Shown here: positions 55,490 through 64,000 of the stretch, piece after piece | Layout: the number at the start of each line of letters is the position of its first letter | Position numbering within the stretch: the stretch's first letter is position 1 | DNA from: Pedobacter sp. ASV17 | Lineage (GTDB): Bacteria > Bacteroidota > Bacteroidia > Sphingobacteriales > Sphingobacteriaceae | Reading direction: 5' to 3' | Assembly (NCBI RefSeq): GCF_016429065.1 | Contig: NZ_JAELTX010000003.1 | Coordinates: 1-64,000 of the forward strand | Length of the DNA stretch: 64,000 nucleotides | Position numbers and translations under genes: made by a program | The notes under the pieces: generated by a model | Told to the model about the DNA's origin: nothing | The model's database searches: none | The model's input: the letters and a program-made list of their open reading frames with translations, nothing else

Positions 55490-55748
55490 CCTGTATGTAA
55501 AATATATTAGGGGCTAGGGACTAGGGGTTAGGAACCAGCCAAATAGCTTATTATTAACCACTCCCGAAGGTTCGGGACTAACCCCTAATTCCTAGCTACT
55601 AGTTCCTAATCAAAAACACCCCGCCCGTTGGGCACCCCTCTAAAAGAGGGGAATTTAAGCAACCAGTTATCTAAATACTAACTACTAATCCCGAAGTCTC
55701 GGGACTAATCACTAGCAACTAACCACTAGTAACTAGCTCCTAACCACT
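55490..55748. repeat. Low-complexity and palindromic repeats between SDR and surE
   Basis: No gene. Words of the type ggggctagggactagggg at the left face complementary aacccctaattcctagctac to the right, making long imperfect hairpins. Two palindromes, CCCGAAGGTTCGGGA (about 55564) and CCCGAAGTCTCGGGA (about 55691), and CCCCTCTAAAAGAGGGG (about 55636) are spaced along it. The right half repeats actaacyacta words, also seen beside queA (15861-15885). Confidence 0.7.
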
Positions 55749-55753
55749 AATCC

Positions 55754-56479
55754 CTAACTACCTATTTTCTCCTTCAACCTCACTTCGTCCGTTAAATCTA
55801 ACCTTAAAGGCGTGATAGAAACGTAATTGTGTTCCATGGCCCATCTGTCACTATATTCTTCAGCCTGCTCTAGAGCCTTTACCGAGATCCAGAAGTTTTT
55901 TCTGCCCATTGGGTCTTCACCTGGAATTACTGTTCCGTCATACAAGCTTACCGACTGCCTTGTCCATTTGATTTGTGTAGGGCGTTGAGGGAAGTTCACG
56001 TTATATAAGGCGCTTTCGCTGGTTTCGAAAAGCATTTCAAGACATTGTTCCACAAAGGGTTTCAATATCGAAAAATCTGGTTCTGTTTTTCCTACGGGCG
56101 TGCTTAAGGCAATTCCCTTGACCCCTAAAAGTACTGCTTGCTTGGCTGCAGCTAAAGTTCCCGAGTGCCACATGGAGTTTCCCAAGTTAGGGCCCATGTT
56201 TATTCCCGATAATACCACTTGCGTATCTGGGTACATGTGCAAGCCTAAAGCCACACAATCTGCTGGTGTGCCATTCACGCGAAAAGCTTCAATGCCTTCG
56301 AAGGTAATAGGTGATTTTTTATACGTAAGTGGCCTCGAATGGGTAATGGCATGTCCCATTGAAGATTGCTCTACATCAGGTGCTACAATTCTAACGGTAC
56401 CAAAACTAAGTGCAATTTGTGCCAAAGCGGCTATCCCTGGGCTGTAAATCCCATCGTCGTTGGTGATTAATATATTCAT
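55754..56479 (-). CDS. surE: 5'/3'-nucleotidase SurE
   Basis: 241 residues from the ATG at 56479 (MNILITNDDGIYSPG); a TTG two codons earlier is disregarded. Metal-binding D8, D9 and S39-type serine (EQSSMGHAIT), N in SGINMGPNLG and the late HNYVSITPLRLDLT are SurE signatures. It removes phosphate from nucleoside monophosphates and short polyphosphate; related proteins act in stationary-phase survival. Cytoplasmic, and divergent from the lipid-kinase-like gene. Confidence 0.94.
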   Translation of the reverse strand: MNILITNDDGIYSPGIAALAQIALSFGTVRIVAPDVEQSSMGHAITHSRPLTYKKSPITFEGIEAFRVNGTPADCVALGLHMYPDTQVVLSGINMGPNLGNSMWHSGTLAAAKQAVLLGVKGIALSTPVGKTEPDFSILKPFVEQCLEMLFETSESALYNVNFPQRPTQIKWTRQSVSLYDGTVIPGEDPMGRKNFWISVKALEQAEEYSDRWAMEHNYVSITPLRLDLTDEVRLKEKIGS

Positions 56480-56589
56480 TACCAATATTTTTTAGTGATG
56501 TATTAAAAACTATTGTAAGGCTCTTATTGTTGACAAGAAATGAAAATAAGGTGATTTAATGCCTTAATGACTTTGAAAATAGCGTAGTT

Positions 56590-57495
56590 ATGAAAATCGA
56601 TCAGACGAAAATACAGATAGTACACAATCCTACGGCGGGGGCCGAAGAGCATGAAGCCGAACATTTGATGGAAATGCTCAATGCAGCTGGATATCGCTGC
56701 AACTATGGTTCTTCAAAGAAAAAAATCATGAAGAAAATTGCTTCTGATGTAAAGTATATCGCAGTTGCTGGCGGAGATGGGACGGTACGAAAAGTAGTAT
56801 TGGCGATGTTGGATAAGAAACTGAAGTACAAAAGGCCCCTTGCCATTTTACCATTGGGGACAGCCAATAACATCGCCAGTTCGTTAGGAATCGAAGAAAA
56901 CTTGAGGTTAAATGCCGAATCGTGGAAACAGGGAAAATTACAGAAGCTAGATATAGGTGTAGCCAAAACACGTAAGGAAGAAAAGCATTTTATCGAATCG
57001 TTCGGTTTTGGTCTTTTTCCTGCCTTAATCAAATGGATGGACGAACAGCCAAAAACACCTTTTGAGGATCCTAATGATGAGGTATTGGAAGCTCATCAGG
57101 CCTTGTTACATTTGGCCAAGCATTATCAGCCAATTCCAGCGACAGTACTTTTTGACGGCAAGGAACTTAGTGATGAGTTCTTGATGATTGAACTGCTCAA
57201 TATCTCAAGGTTAGGCCCTAAATTGATGCTTGCTAAAAATGCCAACCCAGGTGATGGAATGCTGGAGCTTGTTTTGGTTAAGGCTAAACAACGTCCGCTG
57301 GTTATTAAATATTTGGAAGAAATAGTGGCAGGAAAAAAGCCTCAATTTCCAATTAAACCCATTGCCGTAAATCAATTTAAAATCAAATTAGATACTAAGG
57401 ACATTCATGTGGACGACGAATTGATGGAAACCACCCAGCATACTTGGGAAATTGATGTTTTACCGCATATGATTGAAGTTTTACTCACCAAATAA
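56590..57495 (+). CDS. Diacylglycerol/lipid kinase family protein
   Basis: 301 residues, DAGK catalytic fold (YegS/BmrU-like): IQIVHNPTAGAEEHEAE, the GGDGTV loop (61-66) that binds ATP, and LPLGTANNIASSLGI. It would phosphorylate a lipid such as diacylglycerol or an undecaprenol-like substrate at the inner membrane. Followed within 5 nt by an M23 lipoprotein gene, so the two are co-transcribed. The substrate is not readable. Confidence 0.88.
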   Translation: MKIDQTKIQIVHNPTAGAEEHEAEHLMEMLNAAGYRCNYGSSKKKIMKKIASDVKYIAVAGGDGTVRKVVLAMLDKKLKYKRPLAILPLGTANNIASSLGIEENLRLNAESWKQGKLQKLDIGVAKTRKEEKHFIESFGFGLFPALIKWMDEQPKTPFEDPNDEVLEAHQALLHLAKHYQPIPATVLFDGKELSDEFLMIELLNISRLGPKLMLAKNANPGDGMLELVLVKAKQRPLVIKYLEEIVAGKKPQFPIKPIAVNQFKIKLDTKDIHVDDELMETTQHTWEIDVLPHMIEVLLTK

Positions 57496-57499
57496 GTTG

Positions 57500-58816
57500 A
57501 TGTTAATGAGCCTGAAATGGAAATATATTTTATTGGTGTGTACCTGTACTTTAATAGCCGCATGTAAAAGTGGACCTTTTAACTTGTTAAAGCCTTCTTC
57601 ACCGCACCAACAATATGAAAGAAAGTTATTAAATGCTGGCCTTAACCAAAGTACCATGGGAAGCGGATGGATTAGCAAAGCCAATACCTTGTTGCAAAGT
57701 GCCTCTGAGGTTAAAGTTCCCTATAAAGAAACGGGATATTTTGCAGCAGATAAATTGGATGGCGCTAGTTTCAAGTTTAGGTTGGAACGAGGCCAAATGC
57801 TTACGGCCAAGCTGAACAAGCAATCGGTAAATGGTTTTTCCATTTATATGGATATGTGGGAGCAAAACGATAATGGCGAGTTTAAACTATTGTCTTTTGC
57901 CGATAGCCTAGGTTCAGATTTACAACTGGAAGCAAAACGGAGCGGCGATTACTTCTTGCGTTTACAGCCAGAACTTTTGGGCAATGGGTCCTACACCTTG
58001 GAATTGATAATTGGTCCTTCCTTGGCCTATCCTTTAAAAGCCGTGAACCGAAAGCAAATTCAGAGTTTTTTTGGAGTGGGTAGAGATAACGATACTCGGC
58101 GGCACGAGGGAATAGATATTTTTTCCGCTTTTAGGACACCCGTAATAGCCGTTTCAGAAGGTACAGTTACAGGAGTTAACGAAAATAATTTGGGTGGTAA
58201 GGTAGTTTGGTTCAGACCAAAAGGAAAGGACTACACTTTGTATTACGCCCACTTAGACGAACAATTAGTAACTGCTGGTCAAGAAGTGGTGATAGGAGAT
58301 ACCTTAGGATTGATGGGCAATACGGGCAATGCCAAAACTACCCCGCCACATCTCCATTTTGGAGTGTACACCAGTGGTGGTGCAATTGACCCGCTTCCGT
58401 TTATTGACCCAGTAGTTCCTCCAGTTCCTAATATCAATGGAGATATTACGAAGCTAAACGCTACCATGCGTACAAGCAAGTCTGCCGAAATTTCAAATCG
58501 TTTACCACTGCAACCAACAGCAATGTTGAAACAAAATACTGTGGCTCGTGTACTGGCCCTCACCAGTAACTATTATAAAATAGAATTACCCGACGGAAAA
58601 ACTGGTTATGTTTCCAATAAATCTCTTGTGGATACAAGACCCCTAAAAACACTTAAAATTACAGCAAATAATCAGTCTTTATTAGATTATCCTAATGTAA
58701 ACGCAGGCATTAAAACCAGCTTGGCAATTGGAAAAACTGTAAATGTAATTGGTGTTTTTGAAGATTTTCAATTGATTGCTTCCGAAAATATCGTCGGTTG
58801 GTTGAAAGTGCTTTAG
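57500..58816 (+). CDS. M23 (LytM-like) peptidase lipoprotein with SH3 domain
   Basis: 438 residues from the ATG at 57500 (57506 is possible; the longer frame from 57473 overlaps the previous gene). Lipobox LIAAC, lipidation at C22. After a putative beta-sandwich domain (about 60-180), the M23 domain shows HEGID, VTGVNENNLGGKVVWFRP, YYAHLDEQLV and HLHFG, so the zinc ligands (H, D, H) seem intact. An SH3-like end (about 340-438, VARVLALTSNYYKIELPDGK) follows. It probably cleaves peptidoglycan cross-bridges or activates amidases. Its stop overlaps that of the convergent serine hydrolase gene. Confidence 0.88.
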   Translation: MLMSLKWKYILLVCTCTLIAACKSGPFNLLKPSSPHQQYERKLLNAGLNQSTMGSGWISKANTLLQSASEVKVPYKETGYFAADKLDGASFKFRLERGQMLTAKLNKQSVNGFSIYMDMWEQNDNGEFKLLSFADSLGSDLQLEAKRSGDYFLRLQPELLGNGSYTLELIIGPSLAYPLKAVNRKQIQSFFGVGRDNDTRRHEGIDIFSAFRTPVIAVSEGTVTGVNENNLGGKVVWFRPKGKDYTLYYAHLDEQLVTAGQEVVIGDTLGLMGNTGNAKTTPPHLHFGVYTSGGAIDPLPFIDPVVPPVPNINGDITKLNATMRTSKSAEISNRLPLQPTAMLKQNTVARVLALTSNYYKIELPDGKTGYVSNKSLVDTRPLKTLKITANNQSLLDYPNVNAGIKTSLAIGKTVNVIGVFEDFQLIASENIVGWLKVL

Positions 58817-59889
58817 TCTTCTTTTTTAAGCATTTCTAAAACCAATTTAGCTATATCTCTAGTCACCTGTGTAGGAGAGTTACAGTCGCAATTGCTCAAA
58901 CCAATCACGTAAATATCCTGTTGGGGCAGATAAACGCCCATTGTTTTGAAGCCAAATACGCTTCCTCCATGTTCTCTAGAAGGAAAGCCATTGATTGCGC
59001 TGATGTGCCAACCATATCCATAATTAATAAAGGTACCATTGTTCAGTTGGTAAGCGGTGAAAGCTTTTTTGCTGCTGCTAGCTTTGAGTAAGGTGTTTTG
59101 GTTTAAGGCATTTTGCCATTTTAACATATCACCTATAGTAGACATTAATGAACCGGAGGAATAAGGTATGCTAAAGCTGATTTTGGTTTTGTTAACGTAT
59201 TGGTTGTTCTTTTGCTGATAGCCATAAGCTCTTTTTTTAATGATGGCTACATCGCTTGCATATCTAGAGTTGGCCATGCCTGCTTTGGTAAAGATGTTTT
59301 TCTGGATGTAATGCTCATAGGTATCTTGTGTGATGAGTTCGATAATGTAGCCTAATACCGCATAACCAGAATTGTTGTATTCAAATTTCTCCCCAGGTAA
59401 AAAATCTACAGGTTCATTTTTAAAGAAATCAACCAGTTCCTTTGGACTGAGGTCCTTTTGAGCAATTTGCGAGATAGATTTCATTTTGGTAAAATCTTTA
59501 ATGCCTGAAGTATGAGTGAGGAGGTGATGGATGGTGATTTTATCTCCATTGGGATAATCAGGAATGTATTTGGAAATAGGGTCTTGAGTAGAAAGTAGAT
59601 GTTCTTCTTCTAGCATTAAAATAGCAATAGCCGTAAACTGCTTGGTGATCGCACCTAGTTGAAAAATGTTTTGAGTTGTCATATCTACTCCCAATTCGAT
59701 ATTGGCTTTGCCGAAAGCTTTTTGATAAATAGGTTTTCCAGCTTTGGCAATCAGAAAGGCACCGCCAGGACCATCTTTATCTGTAAATAGGGCAGAAAGC
59801 AAGCTATCTATCTTTTTCTCATTGATTTGTGCATATACTGGGGATAAAAACATCGCTATCAAAGCGATGATTAGAAATAATTTCTTCAC
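58813..59889 (-). CDS. Beta-lactamase-fold serine hydrolase lacking the nucleophile
   Basis: 358 residues, signal peptide (LFLIIALIAMFLSPVYAQ). It has the class C beta-lactamase/PBP-like fold: the expected SxxK motif reads A80-I-T-K83 in FQLGAITKQFTA, the second motif YNNSGY is present, and the third HGG in SREHGGSVFGF is intact. The catalytic serine is thus alanine (codon GCG at 59650-59652). Either this is a pseudo-enzyme with a binding or regulatory role or the base is a sequencing artefact. Periplasmic. Monocistronic, convergent with the M23 gene by 4 nt. Confidence 0.82.
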   Translation of the reverse strand: MKKLFLIIALIAMFLSPVYAQINEKKIDSLLSALFTDKDGPGGAFLIAKAGKPIYQKAFGKANIELGVDMTTQNIFQLGAITKQFTAIAILMLEEEHLLSTQDPISKYIPDYPNGDKITIHHLLTHTSGIKDFTKMKSISQIAQKDLSPKELVDFFKNEPVDFLPGEKFEYNNSGYAVLGYIIELITQDTYEHYIQKNIFTKAGMANSRYASDVAIIKKRAYGYQQKNNQYVNKTKISFSIPYSSGSLMSTIGDMLKWQNALNQNTLLKASSSKKAFTAYQLNNGTFINYGYGWHISAINGFPSREHGGSVFGFKTMGVYLPQQDIYVIGLSNCDCNSPTQVTRDIAKLVLEMLKKED

Positions 59890-59938
59890 GTTTTATGGTT
59901 TTACTGTTTGAGACGCAGAAACCAAAAAGCAGGTTACA

Positions 59939-59970
59939 CAAAAAAGCCCGAACGGTTTAGGTTCGGGCTT
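59939..59970 (-). terminator. Rho-independent terminator of gcvP
   Basis: On the minus strand, AGCCCGAAC and GTTCGGGCT form a 9-bp perfect stem around CTAAACC, with a run of six T residues. Located 22 nt past the stop. Confidence 0.87.
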
Positions 59971-59991
59971 CTGTATCATTTAATGTGAAGA

Positions 59992-62871
59992 TTATGCAGT
60001 TGCTTCTTCTTCCATATAGCTTTCTAACGGAGGACAAGCACAAATCAATGAGCGGTCACCGTGACTATCATTCACTCTACCTACCGAAGGCCAGAATTTA
60101 TAAGCGGCTACGTAAGGTAGTGGGAAAGCAGCAGTTTGACGGCTATAATCGTGATTCCATTCGTTTCCAGTCACTACTGCAGCAGTGTGAGGAGCATTTT
60201 TCAATGGATTATCTACTTTATCTAAACCACCATTCTCTACTTGGCTAATCTCACTTCTAATGGCAATTAATGCATCACAGAAACGGTCTAGCTCATGTTT
60301 AGGCTCACTTTCAGTAGGCTCAACCATTAAGGTGCCAGCTACTGGGAATGATACCGTAGGAGCGTGGAAACCGTAGTCCATTAAACGTTTTGCAATGTCA
60401 ACCACTTCAATACCGAAGTTTTTGAAACCACGGCAATCTAAAATCATTTCGTGTGCACAACGACCATTCGCACCAGCGTATAATACTGGGTAATGTTGCT
60501 CTAAACGAGCTTTCATATAGTTGGCGTTCAAAATGGCATATCTAGTGGCATTGGTTAAGCCATCAGCGCCCATCATAGCAATGTAAGCGTGAGAAATTAA
60601 CAAAATGCTGGCCGAACCCCAAGGTGCTGAAGATACCGCGTGGATAGATTTTTCTTTTTGAATATCTACTACTGCGTGACCTGGTAAATATTTTACCAAG
60701 TGTTCTGCTACGCCGATAGGACCCATACCTGGACCACCACCACCGTGAGGAATACAGAAAGTTTTATGTAAGTTCAAGTGGCAAACATCGGCACCAATGT
60801 TAGCAGGACTAGTTAAGCCTACTTGTGCGTTCATGTTCGCACCATCCATGTAAACCTGTCCACCGTTTTCGTGAATTACTTTACAGATTTCGATAATGCT
60901 TTCTTCGAATACACCGTGGGTAGAAGGATAGGTTACCATTAAGCAAGAAAGATTTTCAGCATGCTCTTTAGCTTTAGCTTTCAAATCTTCTACATCAATT
61001 TCACCTTTTTCCGTAGATTTTACCACTACGATTTTCATTCCAGCCATCGCTGCCGAAGCAGGGTTGGTACCGTGTGCCGAAGCAGGAATTAAAGCAATGT
61101 TACGGTGATGATCGCCACGGTCTTGGTGGTAAGCTCTAATCACCATTAAACCTGCGTATTCACCTTGAGCACCAGAATTAGGTTGGAAACTCATTGATGC
61201 AAAGCCAGTAATTTCGCTCAACCATTTATCCAATTCATCAAATACAGTGTAGTAACCTAAAACTTGGTCGCTAGGCGCAAAAGGGTGAATTTTGCTAAAC
61301 TCAGGCCAAGTTACAGGAATCATTTCTGTAGTGGCGTTAAGTTTCATGGTACATGAACCTAAAGCTATCATCGAGTGACAAAGTGATAAATCTTTAGTCT
61401 CTAATGATTTGATGTAACGCAACATTTCATGCTCTGAGTGGTGCGAGTTAAATACTGGGTGAGTTAAGTATTCGCTAGTACGTTGTAAAGCAGCAGGAAT
61501 AGTAGAGCTTACATTGTCAACCACTACTACGCTGTCCGTAGCAATTGCTTTTACTTTAGAAAAAATACGAACCAATAAACTAACAGCCTCAAAATTGGTC
61601 GTTTCGTCTAATGAGATGGTCGCTTTATCACCTTTATAGTTAAGGTTAATGTTGTTGTCTAAACAATCTTTGTGAATGGCACCTTTTAAATCGCCAAGTT
61701 CAACTTCAATCGTATCAAAATAAGCTTGGTTGTTTACTTTGTAGCCAATTGCTTTTAATGATTCGGCTAATGAAATTGTTAAGCCGTGCGTACGTTCAGC
61801 AATTAATTTTAAGCCTTTTGGACCATGATAAGCGGCATAAAAGCCAGCCATAATAGCCAATAAAGCTTGTGCTGTACAAATATTTGAAGTGGCCTTGTCT
61901 CTACGGATGTGCTGCTCACGAGTTTGTAGAGCCATACGCAAGGCATAATTATCATTGCTATCAATGGTTACACCAATAATACGACCTGGGATAGAACGTT
62001 TGTACTCATCTTTAGTGGCAAAAAATGCCGCGTGAGGACCACCAAATCCCATTGGGATACCAAAACGTTGTGTAGTACCTACTACTACATCAGCACCCCA
62101 TTCTCCTGGAGGAGTTAATAAGGTTAAGCTTAATAAATCAGCAATAACGGTTAATTTAACACTTTGCTCGTGTAGGGCAGTGGCAAAATTGCTATAGTCG
62201 TAAACTTCACCGTTGCCTGCTGGATATTGAACAATTGCACCAAAGAACTCAGCATTAGGTTCAAAAGTTTCGTGGTTGCCAATAACCAACTCAATTCCGA
62301 AAGGATTAGCTCTGGTTTTTAAAATATCAATGGTTTGAGCAAAAATAGCTTCAGATACAAAGTACTTGTTGCCTTGCTCTTTTTTGCGCAAGCTGTATTG
62401 CATAAACATGGCTTCAGCAGCGGCCGTACCTTCGTCTAATAGCGATGCGTTGGCAATCTCCATTCCAGTAAGGTCAATCACCATCGTTTGGAAATTCAAC
62501 AAAGCCTGTAAACGACCTTGTGCAATTTCAGCCTGATATGGCGTGTATTGTGTGTACCATCCTGGATTTTCAAATACGTTACGTAAAATTACACCAGGGG
62601 TAATGTTGTCATAATAACCCTGTCCAATAAACGATTTGAAAACTTTGTTTAAAGAAGCCGTTTGCTTAAGGCTACTTAAATAATCAACTTCAGATTTTGC
62701 TTCTGGAAGGTTTAAACCTTGCTTTAATCTGATGGTTGCAGGAATCGTTTGCTCAATTAATTCGTCGATAGAATTAACGCCCACGGTTTCTAACATTGCC
62801 TTGGTATCGGCCTCATTTGGCGCAATATGGCGGTCTTTAAAGTTCTCTTGGTAATGGATGTTTAAGCTCAT
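59992..62871 (-). CDS. gcvP: Glycine dehydrogenase (decarboxylating), P protein
   Basis: 959 residues, full-length fused P protein. N-terminal half has [20 protein letters not shown] and [15 protein letters not shown], and the C-terminal half carries the PLP lysine in [19 protein letters not shown]. It decarboxylates glycine and passes the aminomethyl group to the H protein. Cytoplasmic. Monocistronic; gcvT and gcvH are not in the window, as is common in Bacteroidota. A -7 box lies 26 nt upstream; no glycine riboswitch was recognised. Confidence 0.96.
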   Translation of the reverse strand: MSLNIHYQENFKDRHIAPNEADTKAMLETVGVNSIDELIEQTIPATIRLKQGLNLPEAKSEVDYLSSLKQTASLNKVFKSFIGQGYYDNITPGVILRNVFENPGWYTQYTPYQAEIAQGRLQALLNFQTMVIDLTGMEIANASLLDEGTAAAEAMFMQYSLRKKEQGNKYFVSEAIFAQTIDILKTRANPFGIELVIGNHETFEPNAEFFGAIVQYPAGNGEVYDYSNFATALHEQSVKLTVIADLLSLTLLTPPGEWGADVVVGTTQRFGIPMGFGGPHAAFFATKDEYKRSIPGRIIGVTIDSNDNYALRMALQTREQHIRRDKATSNICTAQALLAIMAGFYAAYHGPKGLKLIAERTHGLTISLAESLKAIGYKVNNQAYFDTIEVELGDLKGAIHKDCLDNNINLNYKGDKATISLDETTNFEAVSLLVRIFSKVKAIATDSVVVVDNVSSTIPAALQRTSEYLTHPVFNSHHSEHEMLRYIKSLETKDLSLCHSMIALGSCTMKLNATTEMIPVTWPEFSKIHPFAPSDQVLGYYTVFDELDKWLSEITGFASMSFQPNSGAQGEYAGLMVIRAYHQDRGDHHRNIALIPASAHGTNPASAAMAGMKIVVVKSTEKGEIDVEDLKAKAKEHAENLSCLMVTYPSTHGVFEESIIEICKVIHENGGQVYMDGANMNAQVGLTSPANIGADVCHLNLHKTFCIPHGGGGPGMGPIGVAEHLVKYLPGHAVVDIQKEKSIHAVSSAPWGSASILLISHAYIAMMGADGLTNATRYAILNANYMKARLEQHYPVLYAGANGRCAHEMILDCRGFKNFGIEVVDIAKRLMDYGFHAPTVSFPVAGTLMVEPTESEPKHELDRFCDALIAIRSEISQVENGGLDKVDNPLKNAPHTAAVVTGNEWNHDYSRQTAAFPLPYVAAYKFWPSVGRVNDSHGDRSLICACPPLESYMEEEATA

Positions 62872-63388
62872 TGAATGCTAGCATTTTTAATGCCCGCAAA
62901 GGTAAGTATTTTGCAGGAGATATTATCGTAACAAATCCTTAATAAAAGTCATAATAGAGCTGATAAAATCTATCGTTTTTGTAGTGAAATAAGTGTTTTG
63001 TGGTTTTTGTGGTTTTGAAAAGCAGGGTTTCCATTTGCATAGGTTACTGTAGTCCTGCTATTCACTTCAATCTTTTTGACATTGGCACTACCTAAACCTC
63101 ACAGGTTTTTAAAACCTGCGAGGTTTGTTCGGTGAGTACAACAAAAAGTATTTTCGTTGCTATCAGGTTTAGTTTACAAAGTTTGGTGGTGATATTGCAG
63201 GAATGTAAATAGGAGCGTCCCAGCCTTTGCGTTCTTCGCGAATACTTCATCCCACATGTACGGGATTATGGTTAAATTTTAACACAAAAAGAAAAGAAGA
63301 GTATCGCCAAGAACGCAAAGAGTTTTATTGCTGTCAGGTTTGTTTTAAGAAGTTTGGTGTTAGTATTGTAGCAACCCAAATAGAGGCG
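62872..63388. repeat. gcvP upstream region and repeat block
   Basis: No gene. At the left is the gcvP promoter (62897). A hairpin AAACCTCACAGGTTTT / AAAACCTGCGAGGTTT lies at 63094-63126. A 63-base unit at 63157-63219 recurs imperfectly at 63328-63390 (both run gct[a/g]tcaggttt... to ...[g/a]ggcgtc), separated by a segment with gcgttcttcgcgaat and its complement-like aagaacgcaaag. The second copy runs directly into the end of the next gene. Confidence 0.7.
62897..62904 (-). promoter_or_regulatory. Candidate -7 box of gcvP
   Basis: Perfect TACCTTTG on the minus strand, 26 nt before the ATG. The best TTTG upstream (62935-62932) is 27 nt away, so the -33 element is not convincing. Confidence 0.42.
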
Positions 63389-63901
63389 TCATTGCGAGCT
63401 TTGCGAAGCAATCTCTTTACTTTCCTCCAAATCAAAAAAAAGATTGATTTCCGCCAATAACTTGTCTAATGGTTGTTGTTGATTAATCGTATTGTAAAAG
63501 GTATTGTTTAACGAAAAATCCAAAACTTCTCCATTTCTAATTTTCATTAAATGAGGGAATTTTTGATAGTTTTTTAAGCTGTACAAAGCACGAGACATAA
63601 ATGTTTTAGCATAATCAGACTCGATTACTTTCCCGTTTAGAAAGATTATTTCAACATCTTTAGGTAACCTGGGAATAATAATAGTTTCAATTAATTCTTG
63701 TACATTTTTTCTGTTGTTATAGCAAAAGAAGTTTTTGCCCTCAATCCGATGTAAATAGTTGATGTAATCTCTTTTGGACTTTTTTTCTTCAAGACGACGA
63801 GAAGGATAACTTAGGATATGAAATATGAGTAAAGGAATGCCAATAATTAAAATTACCAGACCAATTAGGATAAAGTCAAAAATTTCCCCTAAACGTTTCA
63901 T
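63389..63901 (-). CDS. Small membrane protein, repeat-encoded C-terminus
   Basis: 171 residues from the ATG at 63901 (a longer frame adds 24 residues). One N-terminal membrane segment (FDFILIGLVILIIGIPLLIF), then a charged region and a hydrophilic soluble domain (about 30-171). The last eight residues (EIASQSSQ) and the stop are encoded by the dispersed repeat ending at 63415, whose plus-strand text gcgtcattgcgagct recurs at 63986-64000, near the gene's start. No family was recognised. Confidence 0.68.
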   Translation of the reverse strand: MKRLGEIFDFILIGLVILIIGIPLLIFHILSYPSRRLEEKKSKRDYINYLHRIEGKNFFCYNNRKNVQELIETIIIPRLPKDVEIIFLNGKVIESDYAKTFMSRALYSLKNYQKFPHLMKIRNGEVLDFSLNNTFYNTINQQQPLDKLLAEINLFFDLEESKEIASQSSQ

Positions 63902-63978
63902 TATGACTGATAGCGCTTTAGTGGTTTTGTAGGATATCGGAAAATCAACTATGTTAAATTTTTGGAATGGCAAACATC

Positions 63979-64000
63979 AATAGGAGCGTCATTGCGAGCT
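63979..64000. repeat. Repeat copy cut by the window end
   Basis: The text ataggagcgtcattgcgagc matches the copy at 63380-63400 (ataga in place of atagg) and the end of the copy at 63208-63219. The window ends inside it. Confidence 0.65.

Noticed and set aside
55490..55748. Possible CRISPR array between SDR and surE
   Set aside because: Repeated words are short, degenerate and irregularly spaced, with no constant repeat/spacer lengths and no cas genes nearby.
62872..63000. Glycine riboswitch in front of gcvP
   Set aside because: No paired aptamer structure or conserved core could be found; the predicted leader is too short.
1..64000. tRNA, rRNA, insertion sequences, prophage or integrase genes
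   Set aside because: None was recognised on either strand by eye; a covariance-model and profile scan would be needed to exclude them fully.

Overview
The window reads as a chromosomal segment of a Bacteroidota bacterium, most likely a Sphingobacteriaceae member close to Pedobacter (inference). The support is a SusC/SusD pair, T9SS-style secreted proteins, DUF5689, PPK2, starts that mostly lack Shine-Dalgarno sites, and many copies of the Bacteroidota promoter element TAnnTTTG. No rRNA, tRNA, insertion sequence, prophage or CRISPR array was seen. One ncRNA gene, the small SRP RNA (ffs, minus strand, about 7811-7908), sits in a gap and has a convincing promoter.

Layout. 1-6.9 kb: a cut-off gene end, a secreted protein of unknown function, nitronate monooxygenase with a GNAT acetyltransferase, a repeat-filled gap, a YhhS-like exporter with an adjacent Crp/Fnr regulator, and small secreted proteins. 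7-17 kb: transaldolase-type aldolase, ffs, gltBD (ammonia assimilation), an 860-bp cluster of hairpin repeats, ispD and queA. 17-25 kb: a MacB-type permease, a DUF6364/PIN toxin-antitoxin pair, an aspartate aminotransferase, a cation efflux/Nudix/CPBP run and a hybrid histidine kinase. 25-44.4 kb: a glycerol and glycerophosphodiester region. glpF-glpK-glpD run leftward. A GlpR-type repressor runs rightward, followed by SusC-SusD-DUF5689, three secreted proteins of unknown function, a Tat-exported calcineurin phosphoesterase, a secreted glycerophosphodiesterase, GlpT and a secreted SGNH esterase. 44.5-64 kb: a Spy-like protein, an S24 repressor facing a degenerate GIY-YIG protein, a peptidase/propeller/beta-barrel protein, PBP1A, PPK2, LysR/MdaB/SDR, SurE, a lipid-kinase-like protein, an M23 lipoprotein, a serine hydrolase lacking its nucleophile, gcvP and a repeat-bracketed membrane protein.

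The best candidate for a coherent, under-described system is 25-44 kb. Read together, the genes suggest that organophosphate glycerol esters are captured at the outer membrane by SusCD, cut outside the inner membrane by the phosphoesterase, diesterase and esterase, imported as glycerol-3-phosphate (GlpT) or glycerol (GlpF/GlpK), and oxidised by GlpD, with a GlpR-type repressor in the middle. Secondary points are a Crp/Fnr-type operator beside a Crp/Fnr gene with a matching recognition helix, two apparently inactivated enzymes (the GIY-YIG protein and the beta-lactamase-fold protein), and several families of short dispersed repeats in most of the larger gaps.

Start codons were often moved downstream of the longest possible reading frame where family starts or promoter elements argued for it. 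All functional calls rest on motif recognition by eye.
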